Shown: positions 39,501 through 46,600 of the stretch, one piece after another
Layout of the letters: every line of letters begins with the position of its first letter
Position numbering within the stretch: the stretch's first letter is position 1
Source of the DNA: Numida meleagris
Taxonomy: Eukaryota; Chordata; Aves; Galliformes; Numididae
Length of the DNA stretch: 64,000 nt
Direction: 5' to 3'
Assembly: GCF_002078875.1 (NCBI RefSeq)
Contig: NC_034412.1
Span: forward strand, 7,831,230-7,895,229
Position numbers and translations under genes: made by a program
The notes under the pieces: generated by a model
Told to the model about the DNA's origin: nothing
Database searches by the model: none
Seen by the model: the letters and a program-made list of their open reading frames with translations, nothing else

Positions 39501-40294
39501 TACTAGTCAAAAGGGATGGAAACTGCTAAGACACTTGTCTCTGCTACACTGCTTCATTGAACAAAGTTAGTTTGGGTTTATTTGTTGGACTGTGCTATTT
39601 CACATGATTATTTTGTTGTTTCTCGCAGAAGCTCTATTGTATTTCTTGCATATACAATTTTGAGAGAAGAACATGCTGAGTGTAGATTTTAAAGTCAGAG
39701 TAATACATCAATTATCAGAGATGTCAGCTCCCACAAATCAAATACGATGAAGAAGCAATGACATAGTAGCAAAAAGATATTAGCCAGTCCTTCACATCCC
39801 ACACAAATACACACAAGACTGAGGCAATGTTGAGACACTACGTGGCCTACCTTTATCTCTGTCATGTTCCAAACATTGATTCAGAAAAACTTAGTGTCTG
39901 ACCCCATGGAGAACAAGGGTGCTGTTTCTGAAGCTTACTGATGACAATGTGAAAAGGCCCATTACTATCTCTCTGACCATAACTTTGAAAGGGAAGCAGC
40001 TTTTGTCATTCTGTGGGCTGGACTAAGAGAAGGTGTCTCTGACCCTGAGGCAAGATGTTCAAAACATCCCTTTATTTTCCATCACTGAGGCTGAGCTATC
40101 TTGTTGACAGAGAAGCCGTGTTATCTGAATATAAAGTGGGAGGTGAGAGTGCTCAGCCCATGAAGGATGTGCAACAGCAGTGATGACTTAGAGGTTAAGC
40201 ACCAGAAGAGTTCACAGATTTTCTTACCTCTATTATGCTTTGAAGTTCTTCTACGTAAACGCGTTCTGTTTCTATCAGCTCATTGATTATGTGG
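3501..40294 (-). CDS. MCF2L2: MCF2L2-like Rho guanine-nucleotide exchange factor, 3' part of gene (19 exons: DH, PH, linker, SH3)
   Basis: Nineteen minus-strand exons join into one open frame of 626 residues plus stop. The first base of the first exon completes a codon begun upstream. Counting from the first complete codon: DH domain about 1-188, PH about 197-318, Ser/Thr-rich linker about 320-512, SH3-like about 514-570, tail to 626. DH-PH modules of this family catalyse GDP release from Rho GTPases (DBS acts on CDC42 and RHOA) at membranes. Diagnostic motifs are TERVYVEEL (conserved Glu10), [17 protein letters not shown] (about 133-149), [28 protein letters not shown] and the PH helix Trp303. 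The DH-PH differs too much from remembered MCF2L and MCF2 to be either orthologue. The exon at 5960-6078 contains SLDTFEDFE, similar to the remembered human MCF2L2 tail. All junctions are GT-AG except one GC-AG. The N-terminal CRAL-TRIO/spectrin half is not seen here. The family assignment is near certain; the paralogue name is less so. Confidence 0.85.
4115..4197 (-). CDS. MCF2L2: MCF2L2 exon: C-terminal tail
   Basis: 83 nt, phase 1 in and phase 0 out. It completes Asp585 and encodes [13 protein letters not shown] and then [10 protein letters not shown]. The exon was picked because it is the only nearby piece with acceptor TTCTCAG and donor AGG|GTATGT that fits both neighbouring phases. The CLS element recalls the CLSSS stretch just after SH3 in MCF2L. 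Confidence 0.72.
4440..4543 (-). CDS. MCF2L2: MCF2L2 exon: C-terminal part of SH3-like domain
   Basis: 104 nt, phase 2 in and phase 1 out. It completes Trp550 and encodes [19 protein letters not shown] (551-569), with the WVPSS block typical of the last SH3 strands. A polar tail follows. The acceptor is TTTCAG and the donor CAG|GTAAGA. Confidence 0.9.
5289..5401 (-). CDS. MCF2L2: MCF2L2 exon: N-terminal part of SH3-like domain
   Basis: 113 nt, phase 0 in and phase 2 out, residues 513-549 plus part of Trp550. It encodes [20 protein letters not shown], the RT-loop-to-n-Src-loop signature of an SH3 fold, corresponding to the GDVVELVQEG stretch of MCF2L. The usual ALYDY strand is not recognisable; LFRVEGSF occupies its place. 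The acceptor is TTTTAG and the donor TG|GTAAGT. Confidence 0.9.
5960..6078 (-). CDS. MCF2L2: MCF2L2 exon: acidic linker before SH3
   Basis: 119 nt, phase 1 in and phase 0 out, residues 473-512. It encodes [17 protein letters not shown], then [15 protein letters not shown]. The GW start, the NSSD and the acidic run align with the pre-SH3 segment of MCF2[10 protein letters not shown] resembles the remembered human MCF2L2 tail. The acceptor is GCAAAG and the donor AAT|GTAATT. Confidence 0.87.
7671..7757 (-). CDS. MCF2L2: MCF2L2 exon: linker, symmetric phase 1-1
   Basis: 87 nt, phase 1 at both ends, residues 444-472. It encodes [14 protein letters not shown] then [13 protein letters not shown]. 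Disordered appearance, no domain recognised. The acceptor TGCCACAG and donor CAG|GTAAAC keep the frame. Skippable without a frameshift. Confidence 0.8.
8506..8530. repeat. Perfect 12-bp inverted repeat
   Basis: TATAGCTTTCTA and its exact reverse complement are separated by one base. It lies in an intron of the MCF2L2-like gene with no flanking element recognised. Confidence 0.75.
11340..11429 (-). CDS. MCF2L2: MCF2L2 exon: linker with RRFSL motif, symmetric phase 1-1
   Basis: 90 nt, phase 1 at both ends, residues 414-443. It encodes [20 protein letters not shown] followed by a Thr/Ala-rich end. R-R-F-S fits the general basophilic kinase consensus RRxS. Skippable in frame. The acceptor is CTCCCAG and the donor AAG|GTACCG. 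Confidence 0.85.
13848..13900 (-). mobile_element. tRNA-derived SINE head relic
   Basis: CCAGATCTTCTGAGTCCCAA and CCAGTCTAACCACTAGGTCA are, on the minus strand, the TGACCTAGTGGTTAGACTGG tRNA-related head (A-box-like) of MIR-type SINEs. Confidence 0.5.
14308..14403 (-). CDS. MCF2L2: MCF2L2 exon: linker, symmetric phase 1-1
   Basis: 96 nt, phase 1 at both ends, residues 382-413. It encodes [20 protein letters not shown] and NRRAPPK. It is basic with a K-R-F-T motif. It can be skipped without a frameshift. The acceptor is CTCCTAG and the donor AAG|GTAAAA. Confidence 0.85.
15120..15212 (-). mobile_element. Possible MIR-like SINE relic
   Basis: ACACAGTTAATCGCACTGCA, GAAAGAGGTGGAACTAGATC and CAGTCCCCTCACCCATGCAC resemble the antisense MIR order (CACACAGC ... 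GAACCCAGATCTCC ... CCAGTGCTC). Low confidence. Confidence 0.3.
16201..16712 (+). mobile_element. CR1 LINE 3' fragment, diverged, internally deleted
   Basis: Starts ATGGGCAACAGGTTGATCG and GTGAGCCAGCAATGCGCACT, then GCCAAGAGCATCCAGGGCTGC, followed by CTGAGAGGGGGTCTCATCA, GTGGAGCCCAGTGACAGCAG and a GTGTGGAGTCTCC end. These follow the usual order of the CR1 ORF2 C-terminus. Many substitutions and missing middle segments make it an old copy. It lies in an intron, antisense to the host gene. Confidence 0.8.
18548..18657 (-). CDS. MCF2L2: MCF2L2 exon: Ser/Asn-rich linker
   Basis: 110 nt, phase 2 in and phase 1 out, residues 345-381. Low complexity, rich in Ser, Asn and Lys ([26 protein letters not shown]). 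No domain is recognised and disorder is likely. The acceptor TGTCCAAAG and donor GAG|GTAGGA preserve the frame on both sides. Confidence 0.83.
21742..21817 (-). CDS. MCF2L2: MCF2L2 exon: post-PH linker
   Basis: 76 nt, phase 1 in and phase 2 out. It completes Glu320 and encodes [16 protein letters not shown], then NSSNITS. The opening EASQ matches the CREASQ continuation of MCF2L after its PH domain, which confirms the junction. The acceptor is ATAACAG and the donor CAG|GTAACA. Confidence 0.88.
22818..22958 (+). mobile_element. Old CR1 LINE 3' end
   Basis: TTGGAGGTTCCCAAGACCAG, ACTGAATGTAGTCTTGAGCA and ACCTGGTTTGATG follow the CR1 order (TGGAGGTATTCAAGACCAGG ... GAGCAACCTGGTCTAG). It ends TTGGACTGTGATCTCCTGAG and CCTATGAT, a degraded version of the CR1 terminal repeat. 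Confidence 0.65.
24364..24442 (-). CDS. MCF2L2: MCF2L2 exon: C-terminal PH helix
   Basis: 79 nt, residues 294-319 plus one base. It encodes [19 protein letters not shown], the amphipathic C-terminal PH helix with its conserved Trp (303). The acceptor is TTCTCAG. The donor GAG|GTAGGA leaves phase 1. Confidence 0.94.
24858..24950 (-). CDS. MCF2L2: MCF2L2 exon: central PH domain
   Basis: 93 nt, phase 0 at both ends, residues 263-293. It encodes [18 protein letters not shown] and EEVYIIQ, near-invariant in DBS-type PH domains. The acceptor is GAAACAG and the donor CAG|GTAAAA. Confidence 0.95.
25235..25456 (-). CDS. MCF2L2: MCF2L2 exon: DH-PH linker and N-terminal PH strands
   Basis: 222 nt, phase 0 at both ends, residues 189-262. 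It encodes [20 protein letters not shown], then [24 protein letters not shown] and SYSFKNSLK. This is the beta-1 to beta-4 part of the PH domain and the largest coding exon in the window. The acceptor CCTGGTAG is followed by GGGGAT; the donor is AAG|GTAAAA. Confidence 0.95.
26215..26395. repeat. Imperfect tandem repeat block
   Basis: CTAAAGAGTGTAGTAATATG at about 26224 recurs as CTAAAGAGTGTAATAATATG at about 26312, each followed by a GGA(A/T)ATGG motif and a later ACATCC. TACTGTGC occurs before the second copy and again at about 26363. Between the copies lies a stem of CACTGTGA and TCACAGTG. The unit is about 88 bp and the copies have diverged. Confidence 0.6.
27042..27061. repeat. T20 homopolymer
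   Basis: Uninterrupted T run, followed by an A-rich segment. No element with a poly(A) tail is recognisable next to it. Confidence 0.9.
28335..28460 (-). CDS. MCF2L2: MCF2L2 exon: end of DH domain
   Basis: 126 nt, phase 0 at both ends, residues 147-188. It starts EMLKCSK and ends [15 protein letters not shown], the last DH helix running to the DH-PH linker. The acceptor AATCAG is preceded by an AT-rich rather than strongly pyrimidine tract. The donor is GAG|GTATTA. Confidence 0.94.
30106..30581 (-). pseudogene. Unrecognised coding-like remnant, one in-frame stop
   Basis: From an ATG at 30581 the minus strand is open for 79 codons to a TAG at 30342-30344. The same frame then continues open to a TGA near 30105. 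The whole would be about 158 codons with a single stop. The first part has protein-like composition (for example [38 protein letters not shown]) and the last part is basic ([16 protein letters not shown]). There are no good flanking splice sites and the region is in an intron. I do not recognise the family. It may be a decayed gene copy, an old insertion of other origin, or chance. Confidence 0.3.
31371..31463 (-). CDS. MCF2L2: MCF2L2 exon: DH domain, conserved region 3
   Basis: 93 nt, phase 0 at both ends, residues 116-146. It encodes [20 protein letters not shown] followed by [11 protein letters not shown]. This is the long DH helix that forms much of the GTPase-binding surface and is the most conserved DH segment. 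The acceptor is TCTTGCAG and the donor AAG|GTAACT. Confidence 0.95.
31950..32042 (-). CDS. MCF2L2: MCF2L2 exon: DH domain, conserved region 2
   Basis: 93 nt in phase 0 at both ends, residues 85-115. It contains [20 protein letters not shown], a signature block of the MCF2/MCF2L/MCF2L2 group, and ends FFQ. The acceptor is TTCTTGCAG. The donor CAG|GTGGAA is weaker than its neighbours. Confidence 0.94.
34412..34422. repeat. G11 run in a G-rich segment
   Basis: Eleven consecutive G preceded by GGTGG, GGTGG and GTGGGAG-like blocks on the plus strand. It could fold as a G-quadruplex. Intronic. Confidence 0.8.
35520..36665 (+). mobile_element. CR1 LINE, 5'-truncated, ORF2 reverse-transcriptase C-terminal half to 3' end
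   Basis: About 1.15 kb of CR1. An open stretch from about 35529 to 36014 encodes KAFDTVSH, the [10 protein letters not shown] finger motif and FADDT, the reverse-transcriptase active-site box (Y/F-x-D-D). Between about 35935 and 36000 the frame shifts. The rest of ORF2 ([53 protein letters not shown]) is open to a TAG near 36574. The 3' UTR has TTGGACTAGGTGATCTTGTA and the element ends in ATTCTATGATTCTATGAT. It is truncated at 35520, inside the reverse transcriptase. The intact second frame suggests a relatively young copy. It is inserted antisense to the MCF2L2-like gene. Confidence 0.95.
37760..37829 (-). CDS. MCF2L2: MCF2L2 exon: DH domain
   Basis: 70 nt. The first base completes Arg61, then residues 62-84 encode IFLKELENC and ARCFLKR, collinear with IFLRELE and GRCFLER in the family. 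The acceptor TTTTTCACAG has a strong pyrimidine tract. The donor is AGG|GTAAGC. Confidence 0.92.
38833..38965 (+). mobile_element. Highly eroded CR1-like 3' tail
   Basis: CCGAGGGAGATCAAAAAATA, CCACTAGAGACATTCAAAAT and TTGATGATCTCAGGGGTATT follow, in order, the CR1 pattern (GGGAGGTGGTGGAATC, CTGGAGGTGTTCAAG, TTGGATGATCTCAGAGGTCTT). No terminal octamer repeat remains. It could also be another CR1/L2-type LINE. Confidence 0.45.
39115..39230 (-). CDS. MCF2L2: MCF2L2 exon: DH domain, GC-AG intron donor
   Basis: 116 nt, residues 23-60 plus two bases of residue 61. It encodes GYASEMDNP and then NKKEILFGN and EIYEFHN, all standard for the DBL/DBS DH domain. The acceptor is CTCTGCAG. The donor reads CAACAG|GCAAGT, a GC donor with otherwise perfect consensus, and the frame continues correctly into the next exon (Arg61 is split AG|G). 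Confidence 0.93.
40228..40294 (-). CDS. MCF2L2: MCF2L2 exon: start of DH domain
   Basis: 67 nt. One base completes a split codon, then 22 codons follow (residues 1-22). The peptide [14 protein letters not shown] is conserved region 1 of DH domains, including the Glu that contacts switch I of the GTPase. The acceptor is TTTTAG and the donor GAG|GTAAGA. The incoming phase and the adjacent His match the same junction in MCF2. The next exon upstream was not found in the window. Confidence 0.93.
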
Positions 40295-40577
40295 CTAAAA
40301 GAGAAGAAATATGGAGAGCTGTAATGTTGTATCTTGCTGATAAGCTTGAACAGCTTAAATATCTCTTGGTCTATTACTTTTTCAGTTCATTTTAAACCTC
40401 ACCTTGGTTGTTATTGCCATTTTTTTTATCTGTACATCTGAATTAAGATTAAAAATGCCCCACAAAGCAAACAAAAAGGGTTTCCTCTCTTAGCAACCAG
40501 TAATAAGAGCCAATAAAATAGGATTATATTTCCCAAGACTACATTACATTTCGCAAGGCCATGTTCCATGTATAAAC

Positions 40578-40612
40578 ATTTCTTTTATAAAATAAATTTC
40601 TTTTATAAAATA
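40578..40612. repeat. Short tandem duplication (18-bp period)
   Basis: ATTTCTTTTATAAAATA occurs twice, 18 bp apart. Confidence 0.85.
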
Positions 40613-41460
40613 AAATTGCTGATTGTCCCGCTTTCTTTAATACATTGCAAAAGCAAGCAACTGGTGTCAGAAATTTGATACACAACAGTCAATTAGAGTA
40701 AAAATGTTACTATAATCAGGATTTCATAGCTAAGTTGCCATAACGCTTTAAGTTAAGACAAAACCATAGAGTGCCTAGCAGAGGGTAGAGAAATAGGTCA
40801 GGGCTGTCCCCTGCTCACACCAGGGACAATCATCCTCATTTATTTAACCTTCACATTGATCTTAAATTGAGATATTTATGAACAGTAAAGTCACATCCAG
40901 CAATAGAGGCAAAAAGATATAACTTCATGACTACATAATATTACTGCACTCTGTGACACCAGTGCAAAGGGATTCTGTTGGACTTCAACTCATATAAGTT
41001 GAATATTTCCCTGAATTTGCATACACTTTGGGGCTTTAAAATGCGTTTGGGCTATGCTCAAAATACTACATTACTCTTCATGAGATAGGTAGATTTGTCA
41101 CTCTAATACATCTTTCTGAGAAGTGCATAGTTAATGGCCTAAGGGCCATTTGCTCATAAAACGATTTTACAAATATTAGCACTTGCTTATAAAAGCTGAC
41201 CGAAACAAATAAAACTGTTGAGCTTAAATGTGCCTTTCCTTTTAACAGCTACTGCAGCCAACCGCACAGTCAGGATGCTACAGGGGGCAAGTAGGTAGCT
41301 GCTGTTCCAGCATCACTTACAGTGCTGAAAAGAAATCCTAAGGACAATCCACAATGTGTTTCTGGAGCCGTTTCACAGAATGAAAGGCTGGCTGTCAAAC
41401 AGAACTAACATGGGGTTTATTTAGCACTCCAAACGTGCATGTCCAAGGAGCTACTGCATC

Positions 41461-41483
41461 TTTTTTTTTTTTTTTTTTTTTTT
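41461..41483. repeat. T23 homopolymer
   Basis: Uninterrupted 23-base T tract. Bird CR1 elements do not end in poly(A), so it is probably a simple repeat. Confidence 0.92.
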
Positions 41484-42660
41484 AAAGTAACAGAGTAGGT
41501 GTAACAAAATCATCAGGGAAACTTTGTGTTTCCAAGCTTTACACTAATCTTCAAGCTATTCTTATTGTGGAAAGATGCTTATTTACCTGCAAACCAAGCA
41601 GGTTTCTGTATGTTATTTATTCTGCTACTGAATAGATTGCACAAGGACTGACTCTGAACCCAACCCAACACTTAGCTGACAATTATACCTGAAAAATAAA
41701 TTACTGGCCCATGGGCTTCCTGGTAACTGTGTCATAAACAAACAAGCACATGCTTCCTGCCAGCAGTACAACTCAAAGTAACCCAGTAAATAAAACAAAG
41801 ACCTTTAGGCTCTTTTATTACCCATCTTCCTATGAATCTTTTCTGATTCCTATTCTAACATAGAGTACCATCTTTTCAATCCCAAGTGTTAGAAATCTGT
41901 TTGGTTTTTATTAATTATTATTTTTACTAATCCTAGTAGTTTGGGGAAAGAAGTGTCCACTCGGGACATCGGAAAAGCTCACATCTTAAAAATGTTTTAT
42001 TAGAGGTAATTTTGTGGGACTCTTACAATATCACCATTGTAGTTATGGGGTTCTCATAAAAGTTAACATAATTTTTTTCAGATTTGATTTTATTAACTTA
42101 AATCTATACGTAGATTTATACTAAGTAAATGTTTTAGCTTTTTAAGTGTTATAAAAAACTCGTCTAACTAATTCTTTCACTCCTTCTTGAGGTGATGTCA
42201 GCCATTTTATATCCCAGTTTCAGTGACACCATGGCAGGGAAAACATCATGGTATTCTTTATCAGCTCCTGTTTGGAGTCCAAGAGCTCCACTGTAATGCT
42301 CATATCTCTAAACTACAAGTCTTCTGCATATAAAAGATCACCATTTTTTTCAATACTTCCCAGCCAGATAGCTAGATCCGCTGCCACAGTGGTTTTCATT
42401 GCTCTATTGCATTTTTTCTCCCTTTACAGCTGTACCTTTGCCCAACCACAATTTGTAAGTATATCAAAAAAAGAGGAAACCGACCACTGGTCCAGGAGTT
42501 CCAATCATCCATAACATTGTGTTATCCTACACTATTATTCTGAAAGCGTTATTCTGTGTTTCTCTAGCAGCACTGTTACTACTCAAGCAAGCAATCACAA
42601 ACTCAGGTTGTGTACCATAGAGGACTGGACCCAGGAATGGGTCCCAGTGCATTGAATGGC

Positions 42661-42703
42661 AATGGGAGAAGCTAAAAGTGGATGCTAATGGGAGAAGCTA
42701 AAA
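42661..42703. repeat. Short direct duplication (26-bp period)
   Basis: AATGGGAGAAGCTAAAA occurs at 42661-42677 and again at 42687-42703. Confidence 0.85.
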
Positions 42704-43477
42704 ACCTGGGGAGGGAGAGTTCTGTAGAGTGGTACAGGGACAGGGTTGGTGCAACAGCAGCCATCAGGAGCGCTCAGCATCCATCCAAAAGCAGCCTTGT
42801 GTAGCTCCAGTGCTCACAGCCAAATAATACTCACGGCAGCACAATCTCAAACATTAAAGGTTGTTGCACTTAGTGACAGGAATTGCTCTATCACCAAACT
42901 GTTATTAATGTAAAGCTGTGCTCTGAGGCAAGAGACTTCCACAGACCTTAGAACTGCCCTAACAAAGACACGGTGTAAGAACAGGATATTAAAGAGCAAC
43001 ATAAGTGACCTTTGCTGCTGTGGGGGAAAGCATTCATGGGCCATAAATACGATACTTTGGCCTGTGCGGATGTGCTGGGTTGCTAAATGATAAAGTAGAG
43101 CATATGCCATGTGGCACAAGGGGTTTAATGGTGCTTGGTATGGTCTAACAGCCTTGAAAACTGGCAGTGACATCCCCTGGCCTGCATCAAGCCACGAGGG
43201 GTGATTTGTGAAATGTTCGCCATCTCTTCCAGGCCGTCATGGGACAGCAAGGGTAACTCAGCAAGCACCTGCTGTAGGGGTATCATGTGTAAGGAAAATA
43301 TGATGCAAGAGCTGACAGGACTATTGTCACAGACAGTTCCTTCAGCTCCCTTTTTTCACTGTGTGGTCTCAACAAATATTAACAGTTTAGAATTAATTCC
43401 TAACCAGCTGCATTGTAAATCCTCTATTACATTGTTCAATATTTGAACAAAGCAAATGTAAACACACACTGTTTCTA

Positions 43478-43657
43478 GGCATACAGGAACAGGCTGCCAA
43501 GAGAGGTTGTGGAGTCTCCTTCCATGGAGATATTCAAGACCTGTCTGGACACAGACCTGTGCAACCTATTGTAGGGTACCTGCTTTAGCAGGTGGGGGGT
43601 TGGACTTGATGATCTCTTGAAGTCCCTTCCAACCCCTGTGATTCTGTGATTTTGTAA
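43478..43657 (+). mobile_element. CR1 LINE 3' end
   Basis: AGGAACAGGCTGCCAAGAGA, GGTTGTGGAGTCTCCTTCCA and ATATTCAAGACCTGTCTGGA, then GGTTGGACTTGATGATCTCT and AACCCCTGTGATTCTGTGAT. This is the terminal 180 bp of a CR1 of the ATTCTGTGATT-ending type. Confidence 0.92.
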
Positions 43658-46600
43658 TACAGGACACTGAACTGTTGATAAAAAATTAAAGACAAATGCA
43701 GCTAATCTATTGTCTTTCTCACTGATAAGAAAGTGCAGGCACCAGGGTTTACCTCAGTTTTTCTGTCAATAATTGGAAATTAAATGAAAAGTGAAATGCT
43801 GACGGAATGAGGAAGAGTAACAAAACAATGAAGTACATAAGCTAATCAGTGGCAGATCCGACATACAGGCCCATACTTTTAAATGTAGCTCTTTCCAAAA
43901 TTGATGAAAAGCAAAAGGTTTGCCAAAACTACAGTTCATTCAGTTTCCTTCCTTTTTTTTTTTTCCTGTGTTTCAGTACAAATTACATAGCACAGTTTCA
44001 TGCAGACTTCTACCAGGTTCCCAGGGATTTTCTCCAACCTGCAGTGCTGCCACACCCACAGTTAACATGCCTCAGTCAGCAGACCCTTGGAGGTAGCAGC
44101 GGATGCAGCATGATATATCCCATCCACATCCCATCTATATCCCATCTTGCATTCGCCTTCCCCATCAGAGAGAAACAGAAAAACAGGAAATGGAGCCAGA
44201 AGGGACCACTTCAAATAGTGTTCTTTGTTTTAAAGGACTCTTTATGGTGTGGTCAGTAAGCATGAGAACTTGCATGCCACACACAGGCTTGCTGCAGCTG
44301 GCTGTCTCAAAGGTAATCTCGGGAAGCAGCTAGCAGCCTCAGGACTCAGCTTTGTCATTACAGGTAAGACCCAAACACTCTCCTCAGTCACCCAAACTAG
44401 AGAAAAACCAAGTGCAACTGGAGTGTGTGGGGCAAGGGGTTAGACCTTCCACATTCCATATTCCTTTATTTCAAAGACACTTCACAAACATGAGGTGCAT
44501 CAGCCCAAACCCAACAAAACTCTAAGCTGGCTGAAGCTCCTGGGCAGCTCTCCAAAGAATAGTTCCTCACCAGGATGCTTTCCAAGTGAACAGGTCATTT
44601 GAGCACGGACGGTGAAGGCATTTAGCCTGAAGGTCTGAGGTTTATATGGTCTCAATTGATTTTAGCCAAGGTCATAAGAGAACCCTTGAAACTGAGGTAA
44701 ATGCTGGTATTAATTAGCACCCTTCACTTCCAGTGGGGCACTTCTGTATCAGTCTCTGTCTGTGCTGACATTTAGACCAAATGCATCTATTTATATTGCT
44801 CAGGCCTGTGCAAATAGCAACTAGCAATGTTGCTAACCAAGTATAAACCATTCCTAACAGGCTTCCCCTGCATTGCGCCGCCTCGTTGGAATAGAACTGT
44901 GGCAAAAGGTGTTGAGCTGGTTTCTGGAAAATTAGATCATATTACTAAGGAGGTCCTTATCCCACAGCAGACACACATCAGCTCATCATATATTTTCAAT
45001 TCAACTCCCTTCATTCTTTGCTAACAAGAAAAGCAAAAGGGAAAGTAATTGACCAGCTCTTCAGGCTCCCCGGGTCTGTCAGGTCATTGGGCAGCTCTGT
45101 CTCACAGTCATTCCGGTAAGAGCAGGGTCAGGTGGTGGCTCTGCTATGTGCTACATTAAAAAAAACAACACTCAAATACGATGAAGCACTAAGCAGAAAT
45201 AGCATCCAGAGTCTACCACAATCTATTAATATCTGCTCTGGCTAAACCTCAATGACTTTTTGCTCACACAGTTACTATTTGCGCGTCCTCCTCAGATGGC
45301 AGCATAAAACTGATTCAGGATTTCTGTTTCCATAACTGTGTTTCTTTCCTAACAAAATCACTGGCTCACTTTCATTCATAAAACTTATTTCTATGCAAGG
45401 ACTCGCTATCACAGGTACCCAGCCCCAGAAGGAGTCTTTTCCCAGAGGTGCAATTGGCGCCATCAAACAGAATTAAGGTAGCAAGTTTGTCAGTGGAAAA
45501 AAATATAAATCCTCAGTGTCACTCCACAATTATTATGCAGCAGAAAATCTGTCTGCATGGCTGATGTACAGCCAACAGAAGTGGGACTCGTGCACAGGTG
45601 TTCCATATCTCTCTTGCAAAAATGCATGGTGCCCAGAAGATGAAAAGCTAATACATGTCCAAGTTAGACACCAGCAGCTCAGAGTTTTGTATATTTTCAA
45701 CAGCTGAAACAGCAGAATACCAGAATCTGTGTAAGCAAGAGCAAAATGCCCAGTAGAATCCATCAAATTAATGAAAATAAAATGAACATATTATAAGTCT
45801 ATCTGGTTTAGACAGAGATCTACTTAAATTGAAAATACTAGCTATTTTCTCATATCTGGGGGCTCAAAAGCATCAGAAAGGACTGAATGGAAATGCATGC
45901 AGTGCCACGGATGCATACTCTGAGACCAAACATCAGCATAGGATAGAGCTGGACAGAAGAGAAGTGAGAGCAAAAAATGTCCTGGCTTGCAAAAAATATG
46001 CAGAGTGGTAACAAACTTTTTGGCTCAGTACCCCAGCCAGTCTTAATTGCTGTCAGGTTTCTATATTTGAATTTAAATGAAATACAATAAAATCATAATT
46101 TTTGCAAATGTATCTATTTGCATGCAATACATGGCAAAGATGTTGCTGTCACAGTGGAAAAAGAATCAGCAATAATTAGCACAATTAGTTTTTAACTAGA
46201 AATTGCTACTAGAAATTCTGACTGATCTAATCCGAAAATACCAAAATTATGTCTGTGCAGTGGAATCAAAAGAAATGACAGCAAGTGATCCATAGAGGAA
46301 ATTTCCAGTCCACTTACATAATTGCTTTTAAGAGGTTTTTTGTTGGTTTTTTTTTTTGCATTTCTCACAGTGCTAAATGTACCTTTTCCAGTTGAAAAGT
46401 ATTTCCACATGAGATTGTGCAATAGTTCAAGTGAAACTTAAGTATTGGTCAGTTGCAGCACTTTGCCCCCTAAAGTGAAGTAAAAGATTGCTCTGGACGT
46501 AAGAACGCTTGTTTGAATTGAACATTATATTTGTTATTTGATACAGAAACCCTTTCTGATTCCTTTGACACATATGCTCTCATCTGAAAATTAGTGACCT

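Larger units (their letters stand above)
24443..40227 (-). other. MCF2L2: Introns of the DH-PH part of MCF2L2
   Basis: Intronic between the listed exons. The largest introns are 32043-37759, 28461-31370 and 25457-28334. Contents: an imperfect repeat block at 26.2-26.4 kb, a T20 tract at 27.04 kb, a coding-like remnant at 30.1-30.6 kb, a G11 run at 34.41 kb, a long CR1 at 35.5-36.7 kb and an eroded CR1-like tail at 38.8-39.0 kb. Confidence 0.8.

Noticed and set aside
42847..43173. 108-codon minus-strand open frame
   Set aside because: No recognisable family and no splice context compatible with the missing MCF2L2 exon. The length is within chance for AT-rich DNA.
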